Source: Methylobacillus methanolivorans (GTDB taxonomy: Bacteria; Pseudomonadota; Gammaproteobacteria; Burkholderiales; Methylophilaceae). From it: a stretch of DNA of 64,000 bases. Positions 27,835 through 36,364 of the stretch are shown piece after piece (positions within the stretch are counted from its first letter, which is position 1; every line of letters starts with the position of its first letter). Location: the NCBI RefSeq assembly GCF_020531845.1, contig NZ_JAJAVF010000001.1, positions 62,001 through 126,000 of the forward strand, read 5' to 3'. The translations under genes and the position numbers were made by a program. The notes below the pieces were generated by a model. It ran no database searches. It was not told where the DNA came from and saw only the letters and a program-made list of their open reading frames with translations.

Positions 27835-28107
27835 GATCAATATAAAAAGAGCAGCTTGTATGCGGAAAAATCTACACATGCCGATAGCGATCAACGCCAT
27901 GTGCCATTCAGGAGTATTGCCCTAAGGGCAAGCATGGGACATGCCAGACTTTAAGAGCCTAAGTCATTGCCTTAACTAGGCAAGAGAGCATCTGGATTGC
28001 AGCAGAGGATCAGGAAAAGACGCGGATAAATAGTGAAAAAGCAAGACTGCACAAACAACCAGCCCAGGGACTGTGCACGGCTAAGGGGTCATTGATAAGG
28101 AAAGGGA
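27835..28107. other. Gene-free stretch upstream of mgdA with two TTGCC palindromes
   Basis: No credible ORF. It holds two similar small palindromes, TTGCCC-TAA-GGGCAA (27917-27931) and TTGCCT-TAACT-AGGCAA (27967-27983), whose centres are about 51 bp apart, and one lone heptamer AGGAGTA (27910-27916). I see no convincing sigma-70 or sigma-54 promoter and no terminator for the neighbouring GGDEF/EAL gene. Confidence 0.5.
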
Positions 28108-31100
28108 TCAAGAATAAGAAGACGGCAGGCGCTTGTCGTCACGCAACATATGTTCAAACTCTGCGGCCGTCACAGGCTTGCTGAAATAATAGCCCTGCAT
28201 CTCATCGCAAGCATGCTGTTGCAGGAATTGGCAATGCGCCTCCTCCTCCACGCCCTCAGCAATCACCTTGAATCCCAGGCTCTGAGCCAAGGCAATCACG
28301 GCCAGCACAATCGCAGAGTCCTCTCGTTCTGTCAGCATGGTACGCACAAAAGATTGATCAATTTTCAAGGTATCTACCCGGAAGCTTTTCAAATAATTCA
28401 GGCTGGAGTAACCGGTACCGAAATCATCAATAGACAACTTGATACCCAGCTCTTTCAACTGATTGATCGTTTCCGTTACCTTCTCGATATCCTGCGCAAT
28501 CAGGCTTTCGGTCAGTTCCAGTTCCAGCCATTGAGGCGATAAACCTGTTTCCTGCAAAGTATTGGCAACCCACGCCACTACATCCTGTTGCAAGAACTGA
28601 CGCACAGAAATATTCACTGCGACACAAACAGGCGGCAAGCCAGCCTCTATCCAAGCCTGTGCCTGGGTACATGCTGTACGTAACACCCAATCGCCAATAG
28701 GAACGATCAGGCCGGAATCCTCCGCTACCGGGATAAACTGACAAGGAGACACCGCCCCCAACTCAGGATGCTGCCAGCGCAACAAAGCCTCACAACCACT
28801 GATGCGACCACTTTCCAGATTCACCTTGGGCTGGTAGACAATATGCAACTGATCGTTGATGACCGCATGCCTCAGCTTGATTTCCATATCCACGCGACGC
28901 TGGATGGCCAGCCCCATTTCGCGGGTAAAAAACAGGCACACATTATGGCCAAGCTCTTTAGCCCGGTACATCGCCATATCGGCACGATCAATCAGCTCAT
29001 CCGCACTTTCACCGTCATGTGGAAAGATACTGACGCCCATGCTGAGCGAGAGGTGAATATCACGCCCTTGCACCACGATGGGGGATTGAAAACGCTCAAT
29101 GACCCGATGAGCCACCCGTTCTACCTCGGCCGGCTCAATCACGTCAGCCAGCAAGATCAGGAACTCATCACCACTCAGACGCGCCACTGTATCGCCTTCG
29201 CGCACATATTGGAGCAATTGCGCCCCCACCTCCCGCAGCACACTATTGCCAAAGATGTGACCGTAACCTTCATTCACCACCTTGAATCGCCCGAGATCAA
29301 GATAAAGTAAGGAAACCAGGCAATGATCCTCCTGCGCCTGGGTAATGCTCTTGGTAATACGCTCACGGATCAGGTTACGATTGGGCAGGCCGGTCAAGCC
29401 GTCATACATGGCCAAGTGATGCATATACTGCTCATACTGCTTGCGCTCGGTAATATCATTGAGAATCAGGGTATGAATGCGCTGACTCTCCTGACTTAGG
29501 GTCACTTGTCGCAGCTCTGCATCAAACGCACCGTCGATGCCGATGAACTCCAGTGTCATGGTATCTTCTGTCGCCAGTATCGCGGCCCAATCCAGTGGAT
29601 CATGCGGCGACAACAACATCTCCTGCACCTGTCGGCCTACCACCTTATCCCGGCTCAATCCAAACATACGCTCAGCCGCGGCATTCCACTCCACAATCAC
29701 CATCGTCTCGTCCAGACTGAACATGGCAGCAGAAGTGGAATCAAAGATCGCACCCTTCAAGCGAATAGAAGCTGCCTGCTGCTCCTTTGCCAACGCCTGC
29801 TGATGAATAGCATCTTCCATGCGATCCAAGGCCGTGCCCAGTAGCTGGGTTTCACGGAAGCCTTGACTAGCTTCCTCCATACGCCCCTCTGGTGCTCCTG
29901 CCTGCGGCTGGCCGATGCGAGCAACACGTTGCTCCAGCTCAGTTAACGGCCTACCAAAGCGACGTGCCAAGCGCAATGAAACCAGGGCCAGCACAACCGC
30001 CATGGCAGCCCCCATTCCCAACACCTGTAACAACTGGTGCCTGAGTGGAGTATCAATGAGTGGTGCTGGCCGCGACGTAATCACCATCCACGACAAGCCG
30101 CCTTTCAGCTGCAGCCGCTGCGCCGCGACCCATCTGCGCTCTCCTTGCACCTGCATGCGGTCAACAAACACATTCCCCGATGACTTGAGCACAGGCATCC
30201 AATCCTCACTAACTGGTAGAGGCGCACTCCCGATATCAGATGCAGCAATCAAGCGAGGTGTCGGCCCTAGCTCAACCACTTGGATATCCGTGCGATATTC
30301 CGTGATCAATGGCGATAGAAAACGATTCAATGCAGGAATATCAAAATCTGCATCTATCACAGCCAACAGCTTTCCGCTGTGATGGCGAATCGCCTTGACA
30401 TAGCTCAGCCCCCACAGCGACGTATTGAGCTGTGAATGGACAATCCAGGCATATGTCGGCATCCAGGCGCCATCACTGGGTGCATGTAATGCTGCTTGGT
30501 AAAAGGGGCGCTGGCGCGGGTCATACCCCTCAACAGGATATGCCTTATCCTGAACAAAACCCTCTGCTGTGAGCTTAAAGGTCTGCGCTGTTGCAGCACT
30601 GGCCTTTACTTCTGGAAACTGCCAAAGCACTACGTCTTTGGAACTGACCCGCTCCATATTGCCGTATTCCCCAGTGCCGGGAATCACAATACCGAGGTAA
30701 CTCAACTCAGGACGTTGCTCAAACGCGGACAGGGAGCTCTCCAGCATGGGGCGTAATGTTGCGCCACTCAGATGCTCATCGTGGATACGCACAATCCGCT
30801 CTAGCGAAAGTGCTGTCATCTCCGTGGCCTGGATCAATTGCTGCAAGCGCACTGATATTTGCTTGAGCGACTCACGGCTTTCCTGCCTGGCCGCGCTTTC
30901 AGTACTCTCTACAGCTTGCCAGGTCATGGCAAACAACAATACCGCACCCAGGCCAATCAGCAAGCCCACTACGCTGAACACCAATGCACGGGAAAAAGAT
31001 GGCAACAAGGGCGGATGATTCACAGGAGTCGTCGCACCATGCATCACAGAACCAGAGACTATCGCCATAGCATCCGGTTTATTCACATCTGGGTCGACAT

Positions 31101-31113
31101 CAGTCCCGCTCAA
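28108..31113 (-). CDS. Membrane GGDEF/EAL protein with Cache-like sensor and PAS
   Basis: A 1001-residue protein. Two membrane helices (about 43-64 and 352-375) flank a ~285-residue extracytoplasmic Cache-like sensor. HAMP-like and PAS segments (PAS near 460-560) follow, then GGDEF (570-735) and EAL (750-990) domains. The GGDEF active site reads SGDEF near 647 and the metal-site motif is LDLGRFK instead of LDLDRFK, so cyclase activity is uncertain; an RxxD I-site (REGD) is kept. The EAL domain looks intact (CEALLRW, DDFGTGYSSL, KIDQSFV), so phosphodiesterase activity on cyclic di-GMP is more likely. It is divergent from marC, with a 32-bp imperfect palindrome in between. Confidence 0.88.
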   Translation of the reverse strand: MSGTDVDPDVNKPDAMAIVSGSVMHGATTPVNHPPLLPSFSRALVFSVVGLLIGLGAVLLFAMTWQAVESTESAARQESRESLKQISVRLQQLIQATEMTALSLERIVRIHDEHLSGATLRPMLESSLSAFEQRPELSYLGIVIPGTGEYGNMERVSSKDVVLWQFPEVKASAATAQTFKLTAEGFVQDKAYPVEGYDPRQRPFYQAALHAPSDGAWMPTYAWIVHSQLNTSLWGLSYVKAIRHHSGKLLAVIDADFDIPALNRFLSPLITEYRTDIQVVELGPTPRLIAASDIGSAPLPVSEDWMPVLKSSGNVFVDRMQVQGERRWVAAQRLQLKGGLSWMVITSRPAPLIDTPLRHQLLQVLGMGAAMAVVLALVSLRLARRFGRPLTELEQRVARIGQPQAGAPEGRMEEASQGFRETQLLGTALDRMEDAIHQQALAKEQQAASIRLKGAIFDSTSAAMFSLDETMVIVEWNAAAERMFGLSRDKVVGRQVQEMLLSPHDPLDWAAILATEDTMTLEFIGIDGAFDAELRQVTLSQESQRIHTLILNDITERKQYEQYMHHLAMYDGLTGLPNRNLIRERITKSITQAQEDHCLVSLLYLDLGRFKVVNEGYGHIFGNSVLREVGAQLLQYVREGDTVARLSGDEFLILLADVIEPAEVERVAHRVIERFQSPIVVQGRDIHLSLSMGVSIFPHDGESADELIDRADMAMYRAKELGHNVCLFFTREMGLAIQRRVDMEIKLRHAVINDQLHIVYQPKVNLESGRISGCEALLRWQHPELGAVSPCQFIPVAEDSGLIVPIGDWVLRTACTQAQAWIEAGLPPVCVAVNISVRQFLQQDVVAWVANTLQETGLSPQWLELELTESLIAQDIEKVTETINQLKELGIKLSIDDFGTGYSSLNYLKSFRVDTLKIDQSFVRTMLTEREDSAIVLAVIALAQSLGFKVIAEGVEEEAHCQFLQQHACDEMQGYYFSKPVTAAEFEHMLRDDKRLPSSYS

Positions 31114-31130
31114 TCCACTCCCCTTTTAAT

Positions 31131-31162
31131 TCAAGTAATTGCCATAGATTGGCATCACTTGA
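31131..31162. promoter_or_regulatory. Imperfect palindrome in the GGDEF/EAL - marC divergent region
   Basis: Nested arms TCAAGT...ACTTGA and TGCCA-TAGAT-TGGCA, 18 bp upstream of the GGDEF/EAL start codon. Its size fits a dimeric regulator site. The binding protein is unknown. Confidence 0.4.
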
Positions 31163-31309
31163 TGATGAAGTTCGTTTGTGCACTACCGTTTTCACTCACT
31201 CTACCTGATAACATTGCCGAATGTCACATTCTGGCCAAGTCATGTTATATCGTCAGCAATACTCCTGACATCCACCATGCCATCGGCCAATCAACGAAAG
31301 GACTTAGTC

Positions 31310-31969
31310 TTGACCATACTAGAAACATTCAAATACGTTTCCATCGTCGTTATCGGCCTTTTACCCATCATGAACCCGCTCACCACCATCCCGCTTTACA
31401 TGGCACTCACCCAGCGCATGACGCCAGAAACCCGCAGGGTGCAGGCACGTAAAGCCTGTATTTATGCCTTCTGCATCCTCACCACCTTCCTGCTATTGGG
31501 TAATGGCATCATCTCGCTATTTGGTATTTCCATGCCGGGCATTCGCGTCGCGGGCGGCATCATCATCCTGATTCTGGCATTGCGCATGATTTTCTCTGGC
31601 TTCGACACCTCGTCCAGCGTCGACTCCGAGCCTGATGAAATCAAGCATGCCAATCTCGATTACTCCTTCTCACCGCTGGCAATGCCGAGCCTGGCCGGGC
31701 CTGGCTCCATCGCGGTCATCATGAGCTTTGGCTCACAAATCCCCGAAGGCTCACTGATCCTTGGGGACGCCATCGTCATTACCGGCATTGCCATCACCGC
31801 AGGCATTGCCTACGTAGCATTATCCGCCGCAGGGCATATCGAAAAGCTCCTTGGCGAACACGGCATGCAAGCTATCACCAAAATCATGGGTTTCCTGCTC
31901 ACTTGCGTGGCAGTGCAATTTCTGGCGTCTGGTATACGCGATTTCTATATTGAGTTTTCAACCATCTGA
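31310..31969 (+). CDS. marC: MarC family integral membrane protein
   Basis: A six-helix UPF0056/MarC protein. I place the start at TTG 31310 because AAAGGA lies 7 nt upstream and the product (LTILETFKYVSIVVIGLLPIMNPLTTIPLYM) is then 219 residues, close to E. coli MarC (221). ATG codons further upstream would add a non-conserved 44-residue N-terminus. Family motifs are LPIMNPLTTIPLY and the repeat-like MPSLAGPGSIAVIMSFGS. MarC proteins were once linked to multiple antibiotic resistance, but that has not held up; their transport substrate is unknown. A strong bidirectional terminator follows. Confidence 0.85.
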   Translation: MTILETFKYVSIVVIGLLPIMNPLTTIPLYMALTQRMTPETRRVQARKACIYAFCILTTFLLLGNGIISLFGISMPGIRVAGGIIILILALRMIFSGFDTSSSVDSEPDEIKHANLDYSFSPLAMPSLAGPGSIAVIMSFGSQIPEGSLILGDAIVITGIAITAGIAYVALSAAGHIEKLLGEHGMQAITKIMGFLLTCVAVQFLASGIRDFYIEFSTI

Positions 31970-31977
31970 CACCTAAC

Positions 31978-32013
31978 AATGCAAAAGGCCCCATGAATGG
32001 GGCCTTTTGCATT
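31978..32013. terminator. Bidirectional Rho-independent terminator
   Basis: A 15-bp stem AATGCAAAAGGCCCC / GGGGCCTTTTGCATT with a 6-nt loop, between convergent marC and the APC permease gene. Confidence 0.9.
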
Positions 32014-32027
32014 GCGCTTCTGACGCC

Positions 32028-33725
32028 TTACAAGTGCTGCATATAGATCACGATCAGCACAGCAATCGCAATCGCGATAAACGGCAAGATACCTGCACGT
32101 TTTCTCACCCCGCTTTCATCTCCCATATGCATGTCCTCTACCATGGACTTGGGGAATACACCTTTGTCCTGCACATAATGTCGATACAAGAACACGGGGA
32201 TAATAAAGGCCGCACAGACCACGCCCGACCATAACGTCCCTTCACCCCAGATATTCGCGCCCAGGCCCATCAACGCAACATTGACGAAGCTAAGGATGGT
32301 GCCAAGCACGATGAGGATGAGCGGAGCCTTGTATGGACGCTCCCAATTTGGCCTATCCAGGCGGTGTATCCAGCCAGCGTTGAGGTTGAGGAAATTAAAC
32401 ATGATGTAACACACGTTCGATACCGCCAGCACGAAGACATAATCGGACATCAGCAACAGCACCAGGTTGAAGCACAAGTCTGTCCACATCGCCGTGGTGG
32501 GCGCACCATGCTCATTGGCATGAGCAAGATACTTCGGCAACCAGCCATCCACGGCTCCTTGGTACAGGGTGCGCGAGGAACCAGCCATGGAAGTCATGAT
32601 GGAAAGTAACAAGGCCAAGACCAGCATGATGACGATCATGTTACTTAATTGTTGGCTACCACCCAGCATCGCGGCCAATGCACTCGCAACCCCCATGCCG
32701 CTGTAGATATCTGGGGCCAACATACCATCGTAAACCGCAGGGCTGATTTCATTGCCTGCTGCATCAAGCACGGCAGGTGTCACGAGATGACCCAGGCCAA
32801 GATCAGCCTGAAAGGCGATGGGCACCAGGGTAAACACCGCCAGGCATAACAAGCCGGAATAGAAAATCGCCTTGAACGTGTCAGTCTTGGGGTTACGAAA
32901 CTCGCGTGTGTAGCAAACCGAGGTCTCGAAGGCATAGGTTGACCAGGCGGCGATGAACATGCCGCCCGCCATCAGCTTCCAACCTTCGATATTCCAGGCA
33001 CCATTCACCACATTACCCGCGTCATCGTAGGCCAGCGGAGCAATCGGCAGGAAGTTAGCAGCCGACACATCACCGGTGAGGATAGGGACCAGGCCGATCA
33101 ACATGAGTGGAATCAACGCTGCCAGGCCGAGGATCATGGTCACGCGTGAGGATCGCAATATGCCGCCATGCTGAATGCCGAACACTGCCAGCAAGACGGC
33201 AGCCCCCAAGACAAAAGTAGCATTGATGCGCAGGCTAAGGCCGGACTTGATGAAACCAAGGTCCATCAAGGTGATCTGCCAAGTATTGATGACGGCATCG
33301 GCAGGGAAAGTTGCTAGCAAAATGTAGCCCGCCGCCAAGCCAGAGCCAATGGCCAGCACTGGCGTCCAGGCCAGCCAGTTACACCAGACCGACACTGGGG
33401 CAACGAATTTGCTATACCTTACCCAGGCGATGGCGCCATAGACAGAAGCACCACCCGATTTATGTGGAAACATGCCGGCAATTTCGGCATAGGTAAAAGC
33501 CTGGATAAAGCCAAAGGTAATTGAGAGCATCCAGGCCAGCCAGGCGGGCTTGCCTACAGTGGATGCAATCGCGCCAATGGAAAACAGCACCAGGGCTGGC
33601 ACGCCGCTAGCCACCCAGAATGCACCCTGCCAGCCTATCTTGCGTTGCAAGCTGCCAGGCTGTACTTGTGCAGCGTTAGGGGTTATCTGGGCCGAGGTGG
33701 CATCCAGGCTTGAGGTAGTACTCAC
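32028..33725 (-). CDS. APC superfamily permease, candidate methylated-amine importer
   Basis: A 565-residue, roughly 12-helix APC-family transporter (first helix region GAFWVASGVPALVLFSIGAIAS; YAEIAGMFPHKSGGASVYGAIAW carries the conserved APC loop). A GTG start at 33725 is chosen because AGGAG lies 8 nt upstream; the longer frame from 33797 would leave no promoter space. The leader hairpin CCTGAA-N9-TTCAGG overlaps the ribosome binding site. A NarL-type palindrome lies exactly 80 bp before the GTG, and the narL-like gene is immediately upstream. Sharing this site with mgdA and dmmD suggests it imports methylamine, dimethylamine or a glutamate derivative. The substrate is inferred from context only. 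Confidence 0.8.
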   Translation of the reverse strand: MSTTSSLDATSAQITPNAAQVQPGSLQRKIGWQGAFWVASGVPALVLFSIGAIASTVGKPAWLAWMLSITFGFIQAFTYAEIAGMFPHKSGGASVYGAIAWVRYSKFVAPVSVWCNWLAWTPVLAIGSGLAAGYILLATFPADAVINTWQITLMDLGFIKSGLSLRINATFVLGAAVLLAVFGIQHGGILRSSRVTMILGLAALIPLMLIGLVPILTGDVSAANFLPIAPLAYDDAGNVVNGAWNIEGWKLMAGGMFIAAWSTYAFETSVCYTREFRNPKTDTFKAIFYSGLLCLAVFTLVPIAFQADLGLGHLVTPAVLDAAGNEISPAVYDGMLAPDIYSGMGVASALAAMLGGSQQLSNMIVIMLVLALLLSIMTSMAGSSRTLYQGAVDGWLPKYLAHANEHGAPTTAMWTDLCFNLVLLLMSDYVFVLAVSNVCYIMFNFLNLNAGWIHRLDRPNWERPYKAPLILIVLGTILSFVNVALMGLGANIWGEGTLWSGVVCAAFIIPVFLYRHYVQDKGVFPKSMVEDMHMGDESGVRKRAGILPFIAIAIAVLIVIYMQHL

Positions 33726-33804
33726 TTGATTGTCTCCTGAAACATGATTCTTCAGGCTACATTGGATAACGGTGAGGCTAGACGCCACAATTCCCAATAT
33801 GGAT

Positions 33805-33820
33805 TACTTCTTTGGGAGTA
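33805..33820. promoter_or_regulatory. NarL-type 7-2-7 palindrome (site 3, permease upstream)
   Basis: TACTTCT-TT-GGGAGTA. The left heptamer fits TACYYMT. The proximal edge is 80 bp from the permease GTG, the same distance as at dmmD. A weak leftward promoter (TTGTGG, 16 bp, TATCCA) lies between the site and the gene, which would suit an activated promoter. Confidence 0.7.
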
Positions 33821-33841
33821 TGCGGCGCAGTGACAGGTGGG

Positions 33842-34492
33842 CTATTTGTGCCGATGCGCCCAAACAGCCGCTTCGAGCCGGCTGGTCAGCCGCAACTTGC
33901 TCAGCAAATGCTTCACGTGGACTTTCACCGTAGTATCGGAAATACCCAGCTTGCGCGCGATGGCCTTGTTGCTAAGGCCATCTGCCAGGCATTGCAGGAT
34001 TTCCTGCTCACGATCGGTAAGTGACACCTGCTCCGGTGTCGCAGGCAGGGACGACTTATTGCCAAGCTCCAGCAATGCCTGCTTGAGTACTTCAGTGAGG
34101 CGATCCTGGATCACGGTCACGCCCTCGGAAATCTTTTTCAGGCTGTCACATAGCTGCTCGGGCTCCATGTCCTTGAGCAAATAGCCATCAGCCCCCGCAC
34201 GCAAGGCTTCCAGCAAATCATCCTCCGCATCAGAGACGGTGAGCACGACGAAACGCGCCTTGAGATCACCTGTCTTGAACCTGCGCAGGGTTTCCAGGCC
34301 ATCAACCCCCTTCATGTTAAGATCAATCAACACAATGTCTGGTGCCAGCATCGGTGCCTGTTCTAGCCCCTCCAGCCCGGAAGAGGCTTCGCCAACAACC
34401 TCAAACATGGGGTCAGCACCTATCATCTGGCTCACACCTTTACGAAACAGTGCATGATCGTCAATCAGGAATACCTTGAGCATAGTGTTCAC
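33842..34492 (-). CDS. NarL-like response regulator
   Basis: A 216-residue NarL/FixJ regulator. The receiver has the acidic pocket IDDH (11-12), phospho-acceptor Asp57 (VLIDLNM) and the switch Lys107. The C-terminal GerE/LuxR helix-turn-helix runs from about 155 to 216. The recognition helix reads TTVKVHVKHLL, with Lys190, Val191 and Lys194 at the places of the DNA-contacting Lys188, Val189 and Lys192 of E. coli NarL. It should therefore read NarL-like heptamers, and four such palindromes occur in this window. The first codon is GTG (34492), with ATG (34483) as an alternative. It is 41 bp after the sensor kinase gene. Confidence 0.9.
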   Translation of the reverse strand: MNTMLKVFLIDDHALFRKGVSQMIGADPMFEVVGEASSGLEGLEQAPMLAPDIVLIDLNMKGVDGLETLRRFKTGDLKARFVVLTVSDAEDDLLEALRAGADGYLLKDMEPEQLCDSLKKISEGVTVIQDRLTEVLKQALLELGNKSSLPATPEQVSLTDREQEILQCLADGLSNKAIARKLGISDTTVKVHVKHLLSKLRLTSRLEAAVWAHRHK

Positions 34493-34533
34493 TTACTTTC
34501 GTACTAAATATTTGAATAAACTGCACATAGTGG

Positions 34534-36339
34534 TCATTGGTACAACTTGGGGGTGAAGATCAGCCGCACGCGGGTGCCACCCTGGCGCCTGGCACTAATG
34601 GTAATGTCACCGCCCAGGCTGTAGGCGCGATCACGCATGATACTCTGGCCATAATGCCCTGGCTCCTCAGGGGGATTGGCGGGCATGCCGATACCATCGT
34701 CATCAATTGTCACAACTACAGTGCTACCTGGCGTATAGGCCAGCGCAACGACAACATGCTGCGCGCCTGCGTGGCGGATAATGTTGGAAAGCGCCTCGCG
34801 GATAACGTGCAGGATATGGAACTCCTCGTTCACGGTGAGGCGGCAATTCACCAGGCGGTTATCCAGGGTGATGGAAACTGAGGAACGATTGGAAAACTCC
34901 TCAATAGCCGCCTCGATGGCAAAACCCAAGCCGCGCACATCCATGTGCATGCGAAAGGTAGACAGCAATTCGCGCAACTCACGGTAGGCCGTATCCAAGC
35001 CCTCCCGCAGTTCGCTGGTAATCTCGTGGGTCTCGCCCTGATCGCCACTTTTATGCGTTTGCAGCCGCGCGATCTGGATTTTCATATAGGAAAGCGACTG
35101 AGCCAGGGAATCGTGCAATTCACGTGCAATCGCGGCACGCTCCTCGAACAATGCCAGTCGCCTTGCCTGCTCCTCGCGACTCTGCGCTCCCAACACTAGC
35201 GATAGTAATTGTGCAGTGATTTCTGCCAGCGTAATGTCTGATTCGTACAGCTCCTGGCCTGGTTTGCCTTCCAGTATCAAGGTACCGAAGTTATCTCCCG
35301 GACAGGTAAAGGTTGCCGCAATACAGCCCGCGCCACTCTCCAGGGTAAAGCTCGCTGAGCGCTGAGTCGCCAGGTCGCGCGTCACATCTTCCGGCAAGGC
35401 CGCAGGCGCATATTGCGAATACAGCATGCGTTCGCCCTTGGCTTCGCCTCCGTCGAGCACGAAGCGTAGCGAAACATTACGCAAGTCCAGGCTACTTTCC
35501 ATCGAATACAGCATGGTCTTGAGCACGGATTCATTCAATACGCTGTCGTTGAGCGAGAGCACCAGCCCATGAATGAAGGTACGTGCACGCAACAACCGAC
35601 GCAACAGCTCGCTACGGTTGCGGTTGAACCACTCGGACTCGGACTTGAAGCCCTGCATCTGCGCCGAGAAAGCCTGCACCATGCCTTCCAGTTGCGATAG
35701 CTCATCAAGATCACGGTCATCCTGAGCGAGCACTTGCTCACGAGGCAACATCGCCAGCAGGCTGGCCACGCGGTCTATCAATATCTGCTTGATCATCAAC
35801 GCCACCGTGACCAGGCAGCACAGCAACAGCAACAAGCCGATCAACTGCAACATCACCAGCACTGTCTGCCTTTCTTCCACGTCGCGCCGCAACGCATCGA
35901 GCAGGGCATCATGATCCGCCAGGATCACCTGCAGCAACGAGGCCGCATGATCTTGCATCGCTACAAGATAAACCGTTTCATCACGCTTTAGCCTAGCAAT
36001 CAGGCCAGCCAGCTTGCGTGCCTGTTGCTCGGCATACCATTCATGATCCGTATCGTCTCCCATCAAGGTCGCCCTACTCCAGGCAGCGGGTGGGTGACTG
36101 CCTGGATGCCCAGACAATTGACTCCATTCCAGCTTGCGCTGCGCCAGTTGCTGGATTGCAGATTGACTGGCAGGTATGTAATCTAGCAAGAACAAGGAGC
36201 CTGCTTGCAGCAAGATGGCGAGTATGGCGACGCAGGACAGCAGCAGGACAAGTCGCAGGTAAAGCGCGTGACGTGACAATCGCTCACGCCACGTATTGAG
36301 CGATTGTCCTAGCCTGGTGTTGGTGATTCCCGATTGCAA
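34534..36339 (-). CDS. NarX-like membrane sensor histidine kinase
   Basis: A 601-residue HisKA_3-type kinase. Helices at about 28-48 and 160-183 bound a ~110-residue periplasmic domain, followed by a HAMP-like helix, a GAF-like region (230-390), the H-box ARELHDSLAQS near 404 and an HATPase domain (EALSNIIRHAGAQH; DDGIGMP; GHYGQSIMRDRA). The layout matches NarX/NarQ, but the nitrate-binding P-box I would expect in the first periplasmic helix (DAxxINxAGxxRM) is not visible, so a different signal is likely. The start appears to be TTG (36339) with AAAGG 10 nt upstream. It is co-transcribed with the response regulator. Confidence 0.88.
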   Translation of the reverse strand: MQSGITNTRLGQSLNTWRERLSRHALYLRLVLLLSCVAILAILLQAGSLFLLDYIPASQSAIQQLAQRKLEWSQLSGHPGSHPPAAWSRATLMGDDTDHEWYAEQQARKLAGLIARLKRDETVYLVAMQDHAASLLQVILADHDALLDALRRDVEERQTVLVMLQLIGLLLLLCCLVTVALMIKQILIDRVASLLAMLPREQVLAQDDRDLDELSQLEGMVQAFSAQMQGFKSESEWFNRNRSELLRRLLRARTFIHGLVLSLNDSVLNESVLKTMLYSMESSLDLRNVSLRFVLDGGEAKGERMLYSQYAPAALPEDVTRDLATQRSASFTLESGAGCIAATFTCPGDNFGTLILEGKPGQELYESDITLAEITAQLLSLVLGAQSREEQARRLALFEERAAIARELHDSLAQSLSYMKIQIARLQTHKSGDQGETHEITSELREGLDTAYRELRELLSTFRMHMDVRGLGFAIEAAIEEFSNRSSVSITLDNRLVNCRLTVNEEFHILHVIREALSNIIRHAGAQHVVVALAYTPGSTVVVTIDDDGIGMPANPPEEPGHYGQSIMRDRAYSLGGDITISARRQGGTRVRLIFTPKLYQ

Positions 36340-36364
36340 GTTTATCTAGCCTTTATCCATAGCC

